Assembly: GCA_020444065.1 (NCBI GenBank)
Contig: JAHLLQ010000001.1
Location: 496,001 to 560,000, forward strand
Direction: 5' to 3'
Source: a bacterium
GTDB lineage: Bacteria; Sumerlaeota; Sumerlaeia; SLMS01; JAHLLQ01
DNA length: 64,000 nt
In this document: positions 35,008-43,394 of the stretch, piece after piece
Position numbering within the stretch: position 1 is the first letter of the stretch
Layout of the letters: every line of letters starts with the position of its first letter
The notes under the pieces: generated by a model
The model's database searches: none
The model's input: only the letters and a program-made list of their open reading frames with translations
What the model was told of the DNA's origin: nothing
Program-made: the position numbers and the translations under genes

Positions 35008-36754
35008 GAGTCAGGTAGATCGTTCCGCTGCTCTGGTCTGTCACCGGGCCGGTCCCAAGATCAACCGTGCCGGAGAATCTGCGCGCGACTGCGAGTTTGC
35101 CATCGCGACAATCCATGTCGCCGGGCAATCCAGTATTCCCTGTCAGCCCACCGAAATTGCGTGACCAACGATGGGCCAGGCCGGTGGTCGTCTCTTCCAT
35201 CCCGATGTAGACCAAGCCGCTGTCGATCGGTCCGCCGCCAAAATCGATCGGCGAGTTTATGGAAAGTACCAACCCGGCGATCGGGTCGTCGCCATTCATC
35301 GTCAGATAATTCGTCTCTCGCTTGAAGGCCGCCCAGATCTGTTCTTCGATCGCGTTCCCCGAATGATCGAACTGGAGGAACCCGTACTGATCGGTGTTGT
35401 CCGTTCCAAGCGTGCCATTCCCGAAATCACGCCCACCGACGAAATGCGCCGCCGTCCAGAAGTTCCCAGCGGTGTCGAAACCGACTCCGCCAGACCAATC
35501 GGACTTCGTGAAGCGAGCGGTCGAGGGTGCATAGCCGTTCGCCCACTGGGGGACGCCGTTGCTGTCGAACAACGAGAAGAAGAGTCGGTAGTAGTACCCG
35601 TTGCTGACGATTCCGTGATGCGACAGGCTGATGGCGCCGATATTCATCGATGATTCGTATTGCCCGGAGACGACGATGTCTCCATTCGAATCGATATCCA
35701 TGCCGGTGATCTCGTCGTCCTGTGCACTGCCGAAGTGACGAGCCCACACGGGCGCGCCGGCGCTCGTGAATTTCGCGAAAATGATGTCGGACTTGCCATT
35801 GGTGCTGTAGAAGTCAGCGCCAATCCCCATGCTGTCAGAGAATGAACCAGAGACGACGATCGAATCGTCAGGCGCAATGGCAACGATCGTTCCCCCGCCG
35901 CTCGCATAGGTATTTCCCCACTGGAAGACACCGTTGGAATCGAACTTAGCAACGACAAGCCCAGCGCTCAGAGCGCCACCGCCGAGGTCAACGCCGTCGG
36001 GAACATATCCCGTGACGATCACGTTGTCGGCGGAGTCCACATCCACGCCATCGAAGTAGCCTGCATACTCGCCGACGATCGGAAAATGCATGGACCATAG
36101 ATGATTTCCGTCGGGGGCAAACTTGGCAAGAAACGGAGCCGTCTGATCGGCTTCGAGCACGCCACCGCCGAAGTCTACTGAGCCCGCACCACGCCTGCCG
36201 GAAAGGATGACGTTTCCCTGCGAATCGATGGCAACCCCGCCGCACGATCCGTTCTGCAAGAGATCGATATACTTCACCCAGAACGACGATCCGACCGGGA
36301 AGACTGCGTTTTCGAGTGCCTCGATGCGCGCGAGCAGATCGCCGGAGTTCGCGCTCTCCGAGTCCAACGAATGGAACGCGTAGGGCACGGCGAGGAATTG
36401 CTGGCGCGGAAGGAACTCCGCCCCGACCGTTCCGCCGGCATCGCCGACCTTGATGCCCAGGAAGGCCGAACTGGTGCTGAAACCATCCGTTACATCGTCG
36501 CCATCGGTGTCCTGCGAGAGGATGACATTGAACTCGCCGGAAATCAGCGGGACGTTGTCAAACGTCTGCGGCCCCCACAGGAGATCGCTGCCGGTTTCGG
36601 AGCCATAGATGTTAAACTCCAGCATCTTCATCCCCTCGAGCGGATTGCCGTTCGAATCGACCAGTCGTCCCTGGTAATTCACGAGCGAAGGCACCGACTG
36701 GGCAGCAGCCGTCGAAATCAGTAGAGTCGTCAGAATCAGCGCGAAGAATCGCAT
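34994..36754 (-). CDS. Secreted SBBP beta-propeller protein
   Basis: This 586-residue protein starts at the ATG at 36754 (AGGA eight bases upstream) with a Sec signal peptide ending STAAAQ. Residues about 20-150 resemble the N-terminal module of many surface proteins (NYQGRLVDSNGNPL, then LAVPYAFHSL). From about 185 on there are six or so repeats with the SBBP pattern: D-S-x-G-N-V-x-x-G, GGG and AKF-x-x-x-G-x-x-x-W. These fold as a beta-propeller blade family. It is the third gene of a minus-strand run, 20 bp after the TcA-like gene, so it is probably coexpressed with it. Its function is unknown. Confidence 0.8.
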   Translation of the reverse strand: MRFFALILTTLLISTAAAQSVPSLVNYQGRLVDSNGNPLEGMKMLEFNIYGSETGSDLLWGPQTFDNVPLISGEFNVILSQDTDGDDVTDGFSTSSAFLGIKVGDAGGTVGAEFLPRQQFLAVPYAFHSLDSESANSGDLLARIEALENAVFPVGSSFWVKYIDLLQNGSCGGVAIDSQGNVILSGRRGAGSVDFGGGVLEADQTAPFLAKFAPDGNHLWSMHFPIVGEYAGYFDGVDVDSADNVIVTGYVPDGVDLGGGALSAGLVVAKFDSNGVFQWGNTYASGGGTIVAIAPDDSIVVSGSFSDSMGIGADFYSTNGKSDIIFAKFTSAGAPVWARHFGSAQDDEITGMDIDSNGDIVVSGQYESSMNIGAISLSHHGIVSNGYYYRLFFSLFDSNGVPQWANGYAPSTARFTKSDWSGGVGFDTAGNFWTAAHFVGGRDFGNGTLGTDNTDQYGFLQFDHSGNAIEEQIWAAFKRETNYLTMNGDDPIAGLVLSINSPIDFGGGPIDSGLVYIGMEETTTGLAHRWSRNFGGLTGNTGLPGDMDCRDGKLAVARRFSGTVDLGTGPVTDQSSGTIYLTLMKP

Positions 36755-36774
36755 GGGGGGGTCCTTTTCGTCCG

Positions 36775-39700
36775 CTACAGGCGCGGGGTAAATCGATGGT
36801 TGATGAGCAATTCGATGTCGTCGACGTCGCTGATGGAGAGCAGTTGCAGCCCACCCGGTGCGCCGTCCGCATCGAAGGTCGTGAATTCGAGCGTCCACTG
36901 CGTGTTCGCGACGCTGCGTTCTTTGAAGAATGTATTCTCTGGAACGTTCGGCAGAGTGTCCGTGCCCGCGGGATTACCAAGTTCAAGGCGAATCGGTGCG
37001 CGCAAGCTCTCGCGGAATTCGAACGTCTCGCCGCCATCTTGAGTAAACCACACCCGGCTGGAGTAAGGCGTCATTTCATTGACCACCTTGTCTGGGTTCG
37101 CCGGATCGTAAGTGCCCACGTCAACATTGCGGACCAACTGCGCTCCACCATCTGACAGGTACCCGTTGATGAAGCCGCTCTGCCCCATGTTGCCGGGCAC
37201 GTTGATCTTGATCCACTGAATCTTGTCGAGCCACGTGCCCAACTCGACAGGCTGTCCCTGATTGTCGAATTGAGGCCCCAGGAAGAACTGGCTGCCGGAC
37301 GGCGAGAAGGCAGTGCTGAAGGTGAAGGAAACGACATTGTCGCCACTGTCGCGCGTTAATTCCTGCGATTCCAGGTAGCTTCGGAAAGCGACCTTGGCGC
37401 GAACCAACTCGCCGGTGATGGGATCCGGGTAGTAGAGTGGGTTGCTGCTGTTGTCGAGATCGCGATAACCGAGGACGTCCTCGCGCAACGAAATCACGTC
37501 CGTGTTGGTGCCCGTGCCGGGCCCGAACGACTGGGCACCGTCGTAGAGTTCCATAGCCGCAAGCATCTGCGAGAGCTCGCGTGAATTGCGCGTCTTGTAG
37601 AGTTCTGCCACCGACCAGGTACGATCGCCAACCGTGCGTTCGAACGGCTGATTCCACTTATACTCGAGCGCCCGCGCCGTGTAGAAGAGCCAGTCCTGCG
37701 CTTCGCGGAATGTCTCGTGCGCGCGCTTCACCGATTCCTGCAAACGCAGGTAATGCAGCGGATCGGCGTAGAAGCGTTCGCTCGCGAACTGGGCGTCGTC
37801 GTTGTAGAAGCGCTCGATCTGCGACAATTCGTTGTAGAGCGTCCCGAGGCGAACAGTTTCCTGGCGCAGCGTCAGTTCCGCCTGCTGCGAATCGATCGCC
37901 AGCGTCGCCAGTTCCAGCACGTAGTTCTTGACCAAGGCCTCGCTGTTGGCATCGAGAATCTGGTCCTGCAGGTCCGTGATCTGCGCGTCCTCCATGGCGG
38001 AGAGGCGCTCGATCTGCCCCTCTTTCTGGCCGATCGCTTCCTCTGCGGTGGTCTGGACGGCGACATTTGCGACGCCAACGACGGCCGCATAAATCGCAGC
38101 GCCTGCTCCCAGTGGACCGGCTGCGAAGATATTGCCGATCGCATCGCTGGTCGCCTGGGCGGTGGCCTGAGCGGCTCGCCAATGGCCGATTTCTTCACGC
38201 AATCCGGCGCGCTGATTCCCATACGAGATCTGCACTTGCTGAATGGCGTTGTTGACGCCAGCTTCGATTCCGCGTCGTTCGATCTCGATCTGGATTCTGC
38301 GATAGACGTTGTTGATCTTCTGTTCGTTCTGAGCAATCTGGTTGCGCGCGATTTCAATGCTGACCAACTGATCCGCGATCAAGCCGGTCGCCGGATTTCC
38401 CGGATCGTAGTTTGCATCGCCGGGCACAGCCCCGACGAGTTCGAAGGCTCGATCGTCGCGGTCGCGCTCGATGTCGAAGTAGTTCTCGTCCAACTGATCC
38501 TGGTATCCGCGGTAGTCGATGTAGCGCGTCTGTGCGCGTTCGAATTCGGATTGGGCCACTGCGAGAGGGCGAATCGGTGGGTCGGTCAGCTCGCTGATCC
38601 AGGTGGCCAACGTGTTGTAGGAATCGAAGAAATCGCCGGACTGGCCCTGAAAGCTCGTCGTCAGAATCAGGAAATCGGGCTGGAACCCGAGGGGGTTTAG
38701 CTTGCCGTCAAGAATTCTGCGAACCTCGGTCAGTTCGCGGATGCCATCCTGCCAACCATCGATCGCGGCCTGCAGACCGGAGTCTGGAATCGACTGCGGA
38801 TCGAGATTCGGGAAAACTCCGAGCAGCATCTGACCGTCCAGGTATGCCTGCTGATAGCCTTCCCGAATAAGATCCTGAGCGGCCAGACGATTGGGATCGT
38901 TGTCGTCGTTGGGATCGGCAAGGAGCACATACAATCGCGCTGCATCGGCGAGGCCCGAAGTGTAGTCCTGCAGCACGCCCATCAGGAGCAGAAGCTCGCG
39001 GTAGCCATCGTACAGAACGGGATAATCGGCTCCGGCTCCATCGATTGGAACGTTGAGAACCTCGCCGTTTGTTCCCAGGTATTGTGCTGCACGGCCGGGC
39101 AATTCGGGGACCTGATTCTGGAAAAGGAAATATCCCAGCGGAGTGCCAGCGGAGTAGCTCGAATCGAAGTCGCGAATCTTGAAGGCGAACGAATCGTTCA
39201 GCAATTCGCTGTAGTCATCGAGCACGCGGCGATAGATGGGAAGCAGCCCGTCGGGATCGGTCCAGATGGCGAGTTCGCCGGGGATAGTCGAGTCCGGGGG
39301 ACTGCCGGAGAGGATATCCAGACGAAGCTGGTTCAGTTCATCGTGCTTCGACTTTGAGAACTGCAATTCTGCCACGGCGCGATCGTAGTACAGATCCAGA
39401 AGCGCCTGCTGCAATTCACTGTTGAGAGGATCACCGATCAGTGCATTGCGCAATTTCCGTTCTGCTTCGAGCACAATCGCGCGTTCGGTTTCGCCGTACC
39501 AATCCGACATCATCTCGTATCGAGCGCGAATCGGCGCATCGGTATTCGGCTGGCCATCGTTATCGGTGTCGTCGTGCTGAAAGAGGTAGACCTTGTAGCG
39601 GAAGGCGGCCGCCGACGCACCGCGCGAGTTGCTTTGGTAGTACAGCATTGCGCGGACTTCATTCAGGACGTTTTGAGCGCTCTCCGGCGATGCCGCCTGC

Positions 39701-39942
39701 GGGGCGACCGGTTGACCCATAGCAGCGCGCTCCAGGTAGATGGTCCCGTCCGAAGATGCGCCCGCACCGATTCCGCTGAAGGCTGTGACTCCATTGCCCG
39801 AACCCGGGCTACCGGTGATGTTCGAGTATCGCGGTGTGATCTTGATCGTCGCGTCGATCTCGTTCTGCGGCACTCGCGGGGAGGCAGCGCAGAGAGCCGT
39901 CGAACCGGCCAGAAGGACCGTGCAAAGGAGGCGTCTATTCAT
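36775..39942 (-). CDS. Exported helical protein resembling the pore and C-terminal part of Tc-toxin TcA
   Basis: This 1055-residue protein begins with a Sec signal peptide (MNRRLLCTVLLAGSTALCAA). The middle, about 440-740, is almost all heptad-like helix. It is interrupted at about 600-630 by an Ala/Gly-rich hydrophobic stretch (AAGPLGAGAAIYAAVVGVAN), followed by charged helix (EGQIERLSAMED). The last 230 residues are beta-rich and end DIELLINHRFTPR. Long helices with a hydrophobic tip, then a beta domain ending in a [IL]-x-H-x-[RF]-[YF]-T-x-R motif, is the layout I know from the channel and TcB-binding end of insecticidal Tc A components. The N-terminal receptor-binding and neuraminidase-like parts of TcA (about 2500 residues) are missing, and Sec export is atypical. 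The homology is inference. It is translationally coupled to the gene before it (ATGA). Confidence 0.55.
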   Translation of the reverse strand: MNRRLLCTVLLAGSTALCAASPRVPQNEIDATIKITPRYSNITGSPGSGNGVTAFSGIGAGASSDGTIYLERAAMGQPVAPQAASPESAQNVLNEVRAMLYYQSNSRGASAAAFRYKVYLFQHDDTDNDGQPNTDAPIRARYEMMSDWYGETERAIVLEAERKLRNALIGDPLNSELQQALLDLYYDRAVAELQFSKSKHDELNQLRLDILSGSPPDSTIPGELAIWTDPDGLLPIYRRVLDDYSELLNDSFAFKIRDFDSSYSAGTPLGYFLFQNQVPELPGRAAQYLGTNGEVLNVPIDGAGADYPVLYDGYRELLLLMGVLQDYTSGLADAARLYVLLADPNDDNDPNRLAAQDLIREGYQQAYLDGQMLLGVFPNLDPQSIPDSGLQAAIDGWQDGIRELTEVRRILDGKLNPLGFQPDFLILTTSFQGQSGDFFDSYNTLATWISELTDPPIRPLAVAQSEFERAQTRYIDYRGYQDQLDENYFDIERDRDDRAFELVGAVPGDANYDPGNPATGLIADQLVSIEIARNQIAQNEQKINNVYRRIQIEIERRGIEAGVNNAIQQVQISYGNQRAGLREEIGHWRAAQATAQATSDAIGNIFAAGPLGAGAAIYAAVVGVANVAVQTTAEEAIGQKEGQIERLSAMEDAQITDLQDQILDANSEALVKNYVLELATLAIDSQQAELTLRQETVRLGTLYNELSQIERFYNDDAQFASERFYADPLHYLRLQESVKRAHETFREAQDWLFYTARALEYKWNQPFERTVGDRTWSVAELYKTRNSRELSQMLAAMELYDGAQSFGPGTGTNTDVISLREDVLGYRDLDNSSNPLYYPDPITGELVRAKVAFRSYLESQELTRDSGDNVVSFTFSTAFSPSGSQFFLGPQFDNQGQPVELGTWLDKIQWIKINVPGNMGQSGFINGYLSDGGAQLVRNVDVGTYDPANPDKVVNEMTPYSSRVWFTQDGGETFEFRESLRAPIRLELGNPAGTDTLPNVPENTFFKERSVANTQWTLEFTTFDADGAPGGLQLLSISDVDDIELLINHRFTPRL

Positions 39943-40931
39943 CGTCGTGCCTCCATCCCGCGAACGAGATCGGGCGGCGTTTGTGGCACGGCCTGTGGGC
40001 GTCGCATCATGGTGAATGTTCCAACGACAGAGCGATCGAGATACGAATCATCCGCGCTCGTTGCTGAAACGCGCTCAGTCACATGCCCACCGACGAAGCC
40101 ATCTTTGATCAAGACACCTTCATCACCTTTGTTCGCACGGAACTCCAGCGTGCGCTGCATGCCTCGTCGAAAGAGCAACTCATCCGGCGACACAGAAATG
40201 GGGACGGAGTCAGCCGTGAAGACCTGATCGGTGAAGAAGACGTTCATCAGATTGTATTCGCCAGCAGCGAAGGAACCGTTGCCATCGCTCATCAACTTCG
40301 CCGTCGTGTTGCTGCCGTTCCGCAGGATCTCCATCGTAAATCCATAGTTGAAGAACCCGCTCTGAATCGTGCCATCCCAGGTGCGATCATTGTCCTGCAA
40401 GTAGACCGTATGGACCTGGGGAGCCCCGAGGTCGTAATTGGCGGTATCCAGCAGCAGAAGCTCGATCGTCTCGGCATCCTGCTCGACAGTCGAATCGTCC
40501 AGGATTTCGATGGGAAGCTTGAAGTCCACGCCATTCACGGTCATCGAATTCGCCGTGCCGACGTAGTCCTGGCCCGCCGATGCCGTGCCGCCGACTGACC
40601 ACTCGACGGTCCCGCTGAAAGGCCGGTCGAAGTAAACTTCGATTTCGATCTGCTGGTTGCCTTCCTCGGTGGTGGTAGTGGCGGCGGCGAAACTGACCTT
40701 CGGCGCGCCCCCTTCATCGGTCTGGCGCCGCAGGTCGGCGCTGTCGACGACTCCGTCCCCGCTCTTGTCGGCTGCGACAAGTTCCTCTGGCGTCAGCTGC
40801 ACGCGCCCCAGCATCGCACCGGCGATGTCCTGGGCCGAGGCGGCACTCGCGATCGCCAAAAAACAAGAAAGCGCCACGCCACCAAACAGGGAGCGCAGCG
40901 CAAGGCACTTTCGACAACTTCGGGGATCCAT
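39939..40931 (-). CDS. Exported Calx-beta domain protein with dockerin-like calcium loop
   Basis: This 330-residue protein starts at the ATG at 40931 (MDPRSCRKC) and has a signal peptide ending AASAQD. Immediately after it is one calcium-loop segment, DKSGDGVVDSADLRRQ, of dockerin/EF-hand type. Residues about 70-170 are a Calx-beta domain (VSFAAATTTTEEGNQQIEIE and DYVGT, closing at LQDNDR). The rest is a beta-rich region without a recognised family. It is the first gene of a three-gene operon; its TGA overlaps the next ATG as ATGA. I infer a cell-surface partner of the TcA-like and SBBP proteins. Confidence 0.75.
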   Translation of the reverse strand: MDPRSCRKCLALRSLFGGVALSCFLAIASAASAQDIAGAMLGRVQLTPEELVAADKSGDGVVDSADLRRQTDEGGAPKVSFAAATTTTEEGNQQIEIEVYFDRPFSGTVEWSVGGTASAGQDYVGTANSMTVNGVDFKLPIEILDDSTVEQDAETIELLLLDTANYDLGAPQVHTVYLQDNDRTWDGTIQSGFFNYGFTMEILRNGSNTTAKLMSDGNGSFAAGEYNLMNVFFTDQVFTADSVPISVSPDELLFRRGMQRTLEFRANKGDEGVLIKDGFVGGHVTERVSATSADDSYLDRSVVGTFTMMRRPQAVPQTPPDLVRGMEARR

Positions 40932-41096
40932 CAAGCCGCCTGGGAGGCCGCAATCAGCACAGGTCGCCACGGCGACCCGTTGAGGAGTGAAACCTGCAAT
41001 CGGATGAGATCGGCCAATCGAGTATCTTGACCACGGAGGGCAGCACGTTTAGTGCCGAGCATTCGAGATCGGACATACGGAGAGAAGCGGCCGTTT

Positions 41097-41522
41097 CTAC
41101 TCCTGCCAGGCAGCGCTAAGGAACCAACCGAGGCGGCGGGGATCGCCGTTGTGGAGGACTTCGTCCGGACATGGTGCACCGGGGAGCGTCAGAAGAACGC
41201 GCAACTCGTCGCTTTCATCTTCGGGCAATTCGACTTCGCGGATCGTCCAGACGTCGGCGTCGAGTTCAAGATCGATGCAGGATTCATTGATTTGGAGCGT
41301 GCCCCGCAGGGTATCTTCCACCAGGCCACGAGGACCCGAAATCAAGAGACAGAGGCGTTTGGCTCCCTCGCGCCGACGCAGCCGCAAGACGGATTCTTTC
41401 CGTCCGGCGCGATAGACCACGCCGCAACGCCCGTCGCGCTCGCGCTCGTGCCAGCCGCTCTCGTAGTGGGGATGGTCGTTCCGACCGGCCAGGGCTGCAG
41501 TGTCCAGCACCAGGCCGGTCAT
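41097..41522 (-). CDS. Glycan-biosynthesis-type beta-sandwich protein, function unknown
   Basis: I take the ATG at 41522, which overlaps the methyltransferase stop as ATGA and gives 141 residues; the frame further upstream is antisense-like and Arg-rich. The content has a pattern known from domains attached to O-antigen glycosyltransferases and methyltransferases: an early SGWHERE, alternating beta strands, a late D-x-R-x-LG (DPRRLGWFLSAAW), and hydrophobic LRVLLTLP. Coupling to the methyltransferase fits such a role. No catalytic residues are evident, and I would not assign a function. Confidence 0.7.
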   Translation of the reverse strand: MTGLVLDTAALAGRNDHPHYESGWHERERDGRCGVVYRAGRKESVLRLRRREGAKRLCLLISGPRGLVEDTLRGTLQINESCIDLELDADVWTIREVELPEDESDELRVLLTLPGAPCPDEVLHNGDPRRLGWFLSAAWQE

Positions 41523-42538
41523 TTTCGCCACCTGCGAAGGAATCCGCTGCGGGTGCGGGAATCCTGGTTGTCGAGTTCGCGCTGCAGATCGGCCGCCTGT
41601 TGCTCGGCCCCGGCAAGTGCGAGCTTCAGTCGCTCGTTGATTTCGGCTGCGGGCGAATCGCCCGACTGCGGCGGCCGTACGGCGGACTCGATGACCGCTC
41701 GCAGCATTGCGCTGTAGGCAACGCATGTGCCTCCTTCGCTGTCACTCGGTTCGGGGAACTGGGCGGGCGGATTCATGTGAGCCTGATCCTTCGGCTGCGC
41801 GACAAGGATCCAGCGGTACGGCGTGAATCCACGCTCGCCCTCTGCACCAACAATCTCGAAGTCTCGACCTTCTCCATCGCCGGCTGCCCGTTCGTCCAGA
41901 TTCCGCAGAGCTTCGTCCATGGCATTCCAGGATTCATCCATCGACTCGGAGAGCTCGTGCGCCATCTGCAGCCAATTCCACAGCGCCCAGTCGAGGAGCG
42001 GTGCGCTGCGTACAAGAGCGACGATGCGATCGTCAGGGAAGAGCCCGACTGTCTCGCGAAGGTTTGGCAGACCATAAGCAACGTGTTCGTGCAGCCACGG
42101 GTGCTCTTTGCCGGTCAGCACAATGTGCGCATCATTGAGCTGGCTCTCGATGATCCGGACGGCAGGTTGATCGAACGGCGCGCCAAGGATGACAGGGCCG
42201 CGCGAAACGCGCACGAGTTCGGCGATGAAAGCCGCGCGCCTGCCCGGCGCGATATGCTCGAATGCATCGGCGGTGAAGACGGCATCGAACTCACCGTCGG
42301 CAAAAGGGAGTTCCGCCCCGTCCGCAACGCGGTAGTCGTCCAGTTGTGCATCGATCTGGTCGATGGTCAGAGCCGTCGCGCCTGGGTGGGCGTCCTTCAG
42401 CAATCGCGCGAGATTGCAGGGATATCCACCGACGTCCAGGAGAGAGGGCTTCTCCGGCAAGCAGACGCATTTCGAGATCGCCACCATGGCGGCGAATCGA
42501 CGAGCAGTATCGTGTGCGAGGCCGGTCATCTTCATCAT
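41519..42538 (-). CDS. SAM-dependent class I methyltransferase
   Basis: The chosen start, the ATG at 42538, lies 4 bp after the stop of the upstream gene and gives 339 residues. Residues about 32-45 carry motif I (LLDVGGYPCNLARLL). An acidic motif II (ALTIDQID) follows, then DGEFDAVFTADAFEHIAP, typical of Methyltransf_11 enzymes. The C-terminal third (from about 270) is acidic and then a coiled coil (LKLALAGAEQQAADLQREL) ending in a basic tail. The substrate is unknown. Coupling to a glycan-type beta-sandwich gene points weakly to polysaccharide modification. Confidence 0.83.
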   Translation of the reverse strand: MMKMTGLAHDTARRFAAMVAISKCVCLPEKPSLLDVGGYPCNLARLLKDAHPGATALTIDQIDAQLDDYRVADGAELPFADGEFDAVFTADAFEHIAPGRRAAFIAELVRVSRGPVILGAPFDQPAVRIIESQLNDAHIVLTGKEHPWLHEHVAYGLPNLRETVGLFPDDRIVALVRSAPLLDWALWNWLQMAHELSESMDESWNAMDEALRNLDERAAGDGEGRDFEIVGAEGERGFTPYRWILVAQPKDQAHMNPPAQFPEPSDSEGGTCVAYSAMLRAVIESAVRPPQSGDSPAAEINERLKLALAGAEQQAADLQRELDNQDSRTRSGFLRRWRK

Positions 42539-42542
42539 TGGA

Positions 42543-43304
42543 TCAGCGCTGTTTGCCTTCAATGCAGCAGAGCAATGTGGCGGCGGCGGCGGCCAGTCGG
42601 CGATCGAATTTCTGTTCAATGTCTTCGGTGAAATCAGCAGTCAGCTTCATGACGAACGGGTTGAAATTCTGCTTCATGAAACCCACCGGACGGCCGTGGA
42701 GCGTGAAATTGTAGCTCTGGGGAAGAACCAGTGCGGCCGCACTGATGAATCGCCGCACCAGAGCAAGATCGGATGAGTCTTCTTGAATCAGGCCGATCTC
42801 GCGGTCTTGCGTATCGAAGATTAGCCACTCGTCCCGCACGAAGGACTTCAGTCCCTTGCGCTTCAACGCGCCGATGTGTACCTCTCCCCCACCGGAGACA
42901 TCGTGAATGTCGTATGTCGCGGCGATATCGATGATCCGCCGGGCGCGAATTCGCAGCAGCGGCTCCTGCCGCTCGATGTCGGCGTAGACAGTGATGTCTT
43001 CCTTCAGCTTGAAGCCCTTCATATGCGTGAAGAGCAGCAGGTTCATCATCTCGTCGTACGTGTGCATCTTGCGACCGATGAACGTGAGGATCTTGCGGCG
43101 AATCAGAAAGCGATCATGCTGCAGCGACGGGTGCAGCCCCGGTTTCAGGGGACGCGACTCGGAGCCGGCAAAGGAATCCTGCTGCGGCGAAGGAGTCGGT
43201 GGGAACTCAGATGGTGGCGATGCGGGAGGCTGCTGAAACGGAGGAGGTGTGGGCGTAGGTGTCCATCCGGGTGGCGGTGCCGTTGGGCCTTGGTTCATTG
43301 CCAT
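42543..43304 (-). CDS. LURP-one/phospholipid-scramblase-related protein
   Basis: This 253-residue protein opens with a Pro-rich segment (about 1-45, PPPGWTPTPTPPPFQQPP). It is followed by a tubby-like beta-barrel domain from about 60 to the end: FLIRRKILTFIGRKMHTYD, then YADIERQEPLLRIRARR and EWLIFDTQDREIGLIQED. That is the pattern of the LURP-one-related/scramblase superfamily. Members may bind membrane lipids, but bacterial roles are mostly unknown. No transmembrane helix is seen. It heads a tight run with the methyltransferase (4-bp gap) and beta-sandwich genes. Confidence 0.72.
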   Translation of the reverse strand: MAMNQGPTAPPPGWTPTPTPPPFQQPPASPPSEFPPTPSPQQDSFAGSESRPLKPGLHPSLQHDRFLIRRKILTFIGRKMHTYDEMMNLLLFTHMKGFKLKEDITVYADIERQEPLLRIRARRIIDIAATYDIHDVSGGGEVHIGALKRKGLKSFVRDEWLIFDTQDREIGLIQEDSSDLALVRRFISAAALVLPQSYNFTLHGRPVGFMKQNFNPFVMKLTADFTEDIEQKFDRRLAAAAATLLCCIEGKQR

Positions 43305-43394
43305 GATCGGGGACCTTTCACTCTAAACAACCAGTCGCTTCAGTTCCGAGCGGGGCACGAAGATCGGCAAGTGGAAAATCCGTGGGGCACAAGC

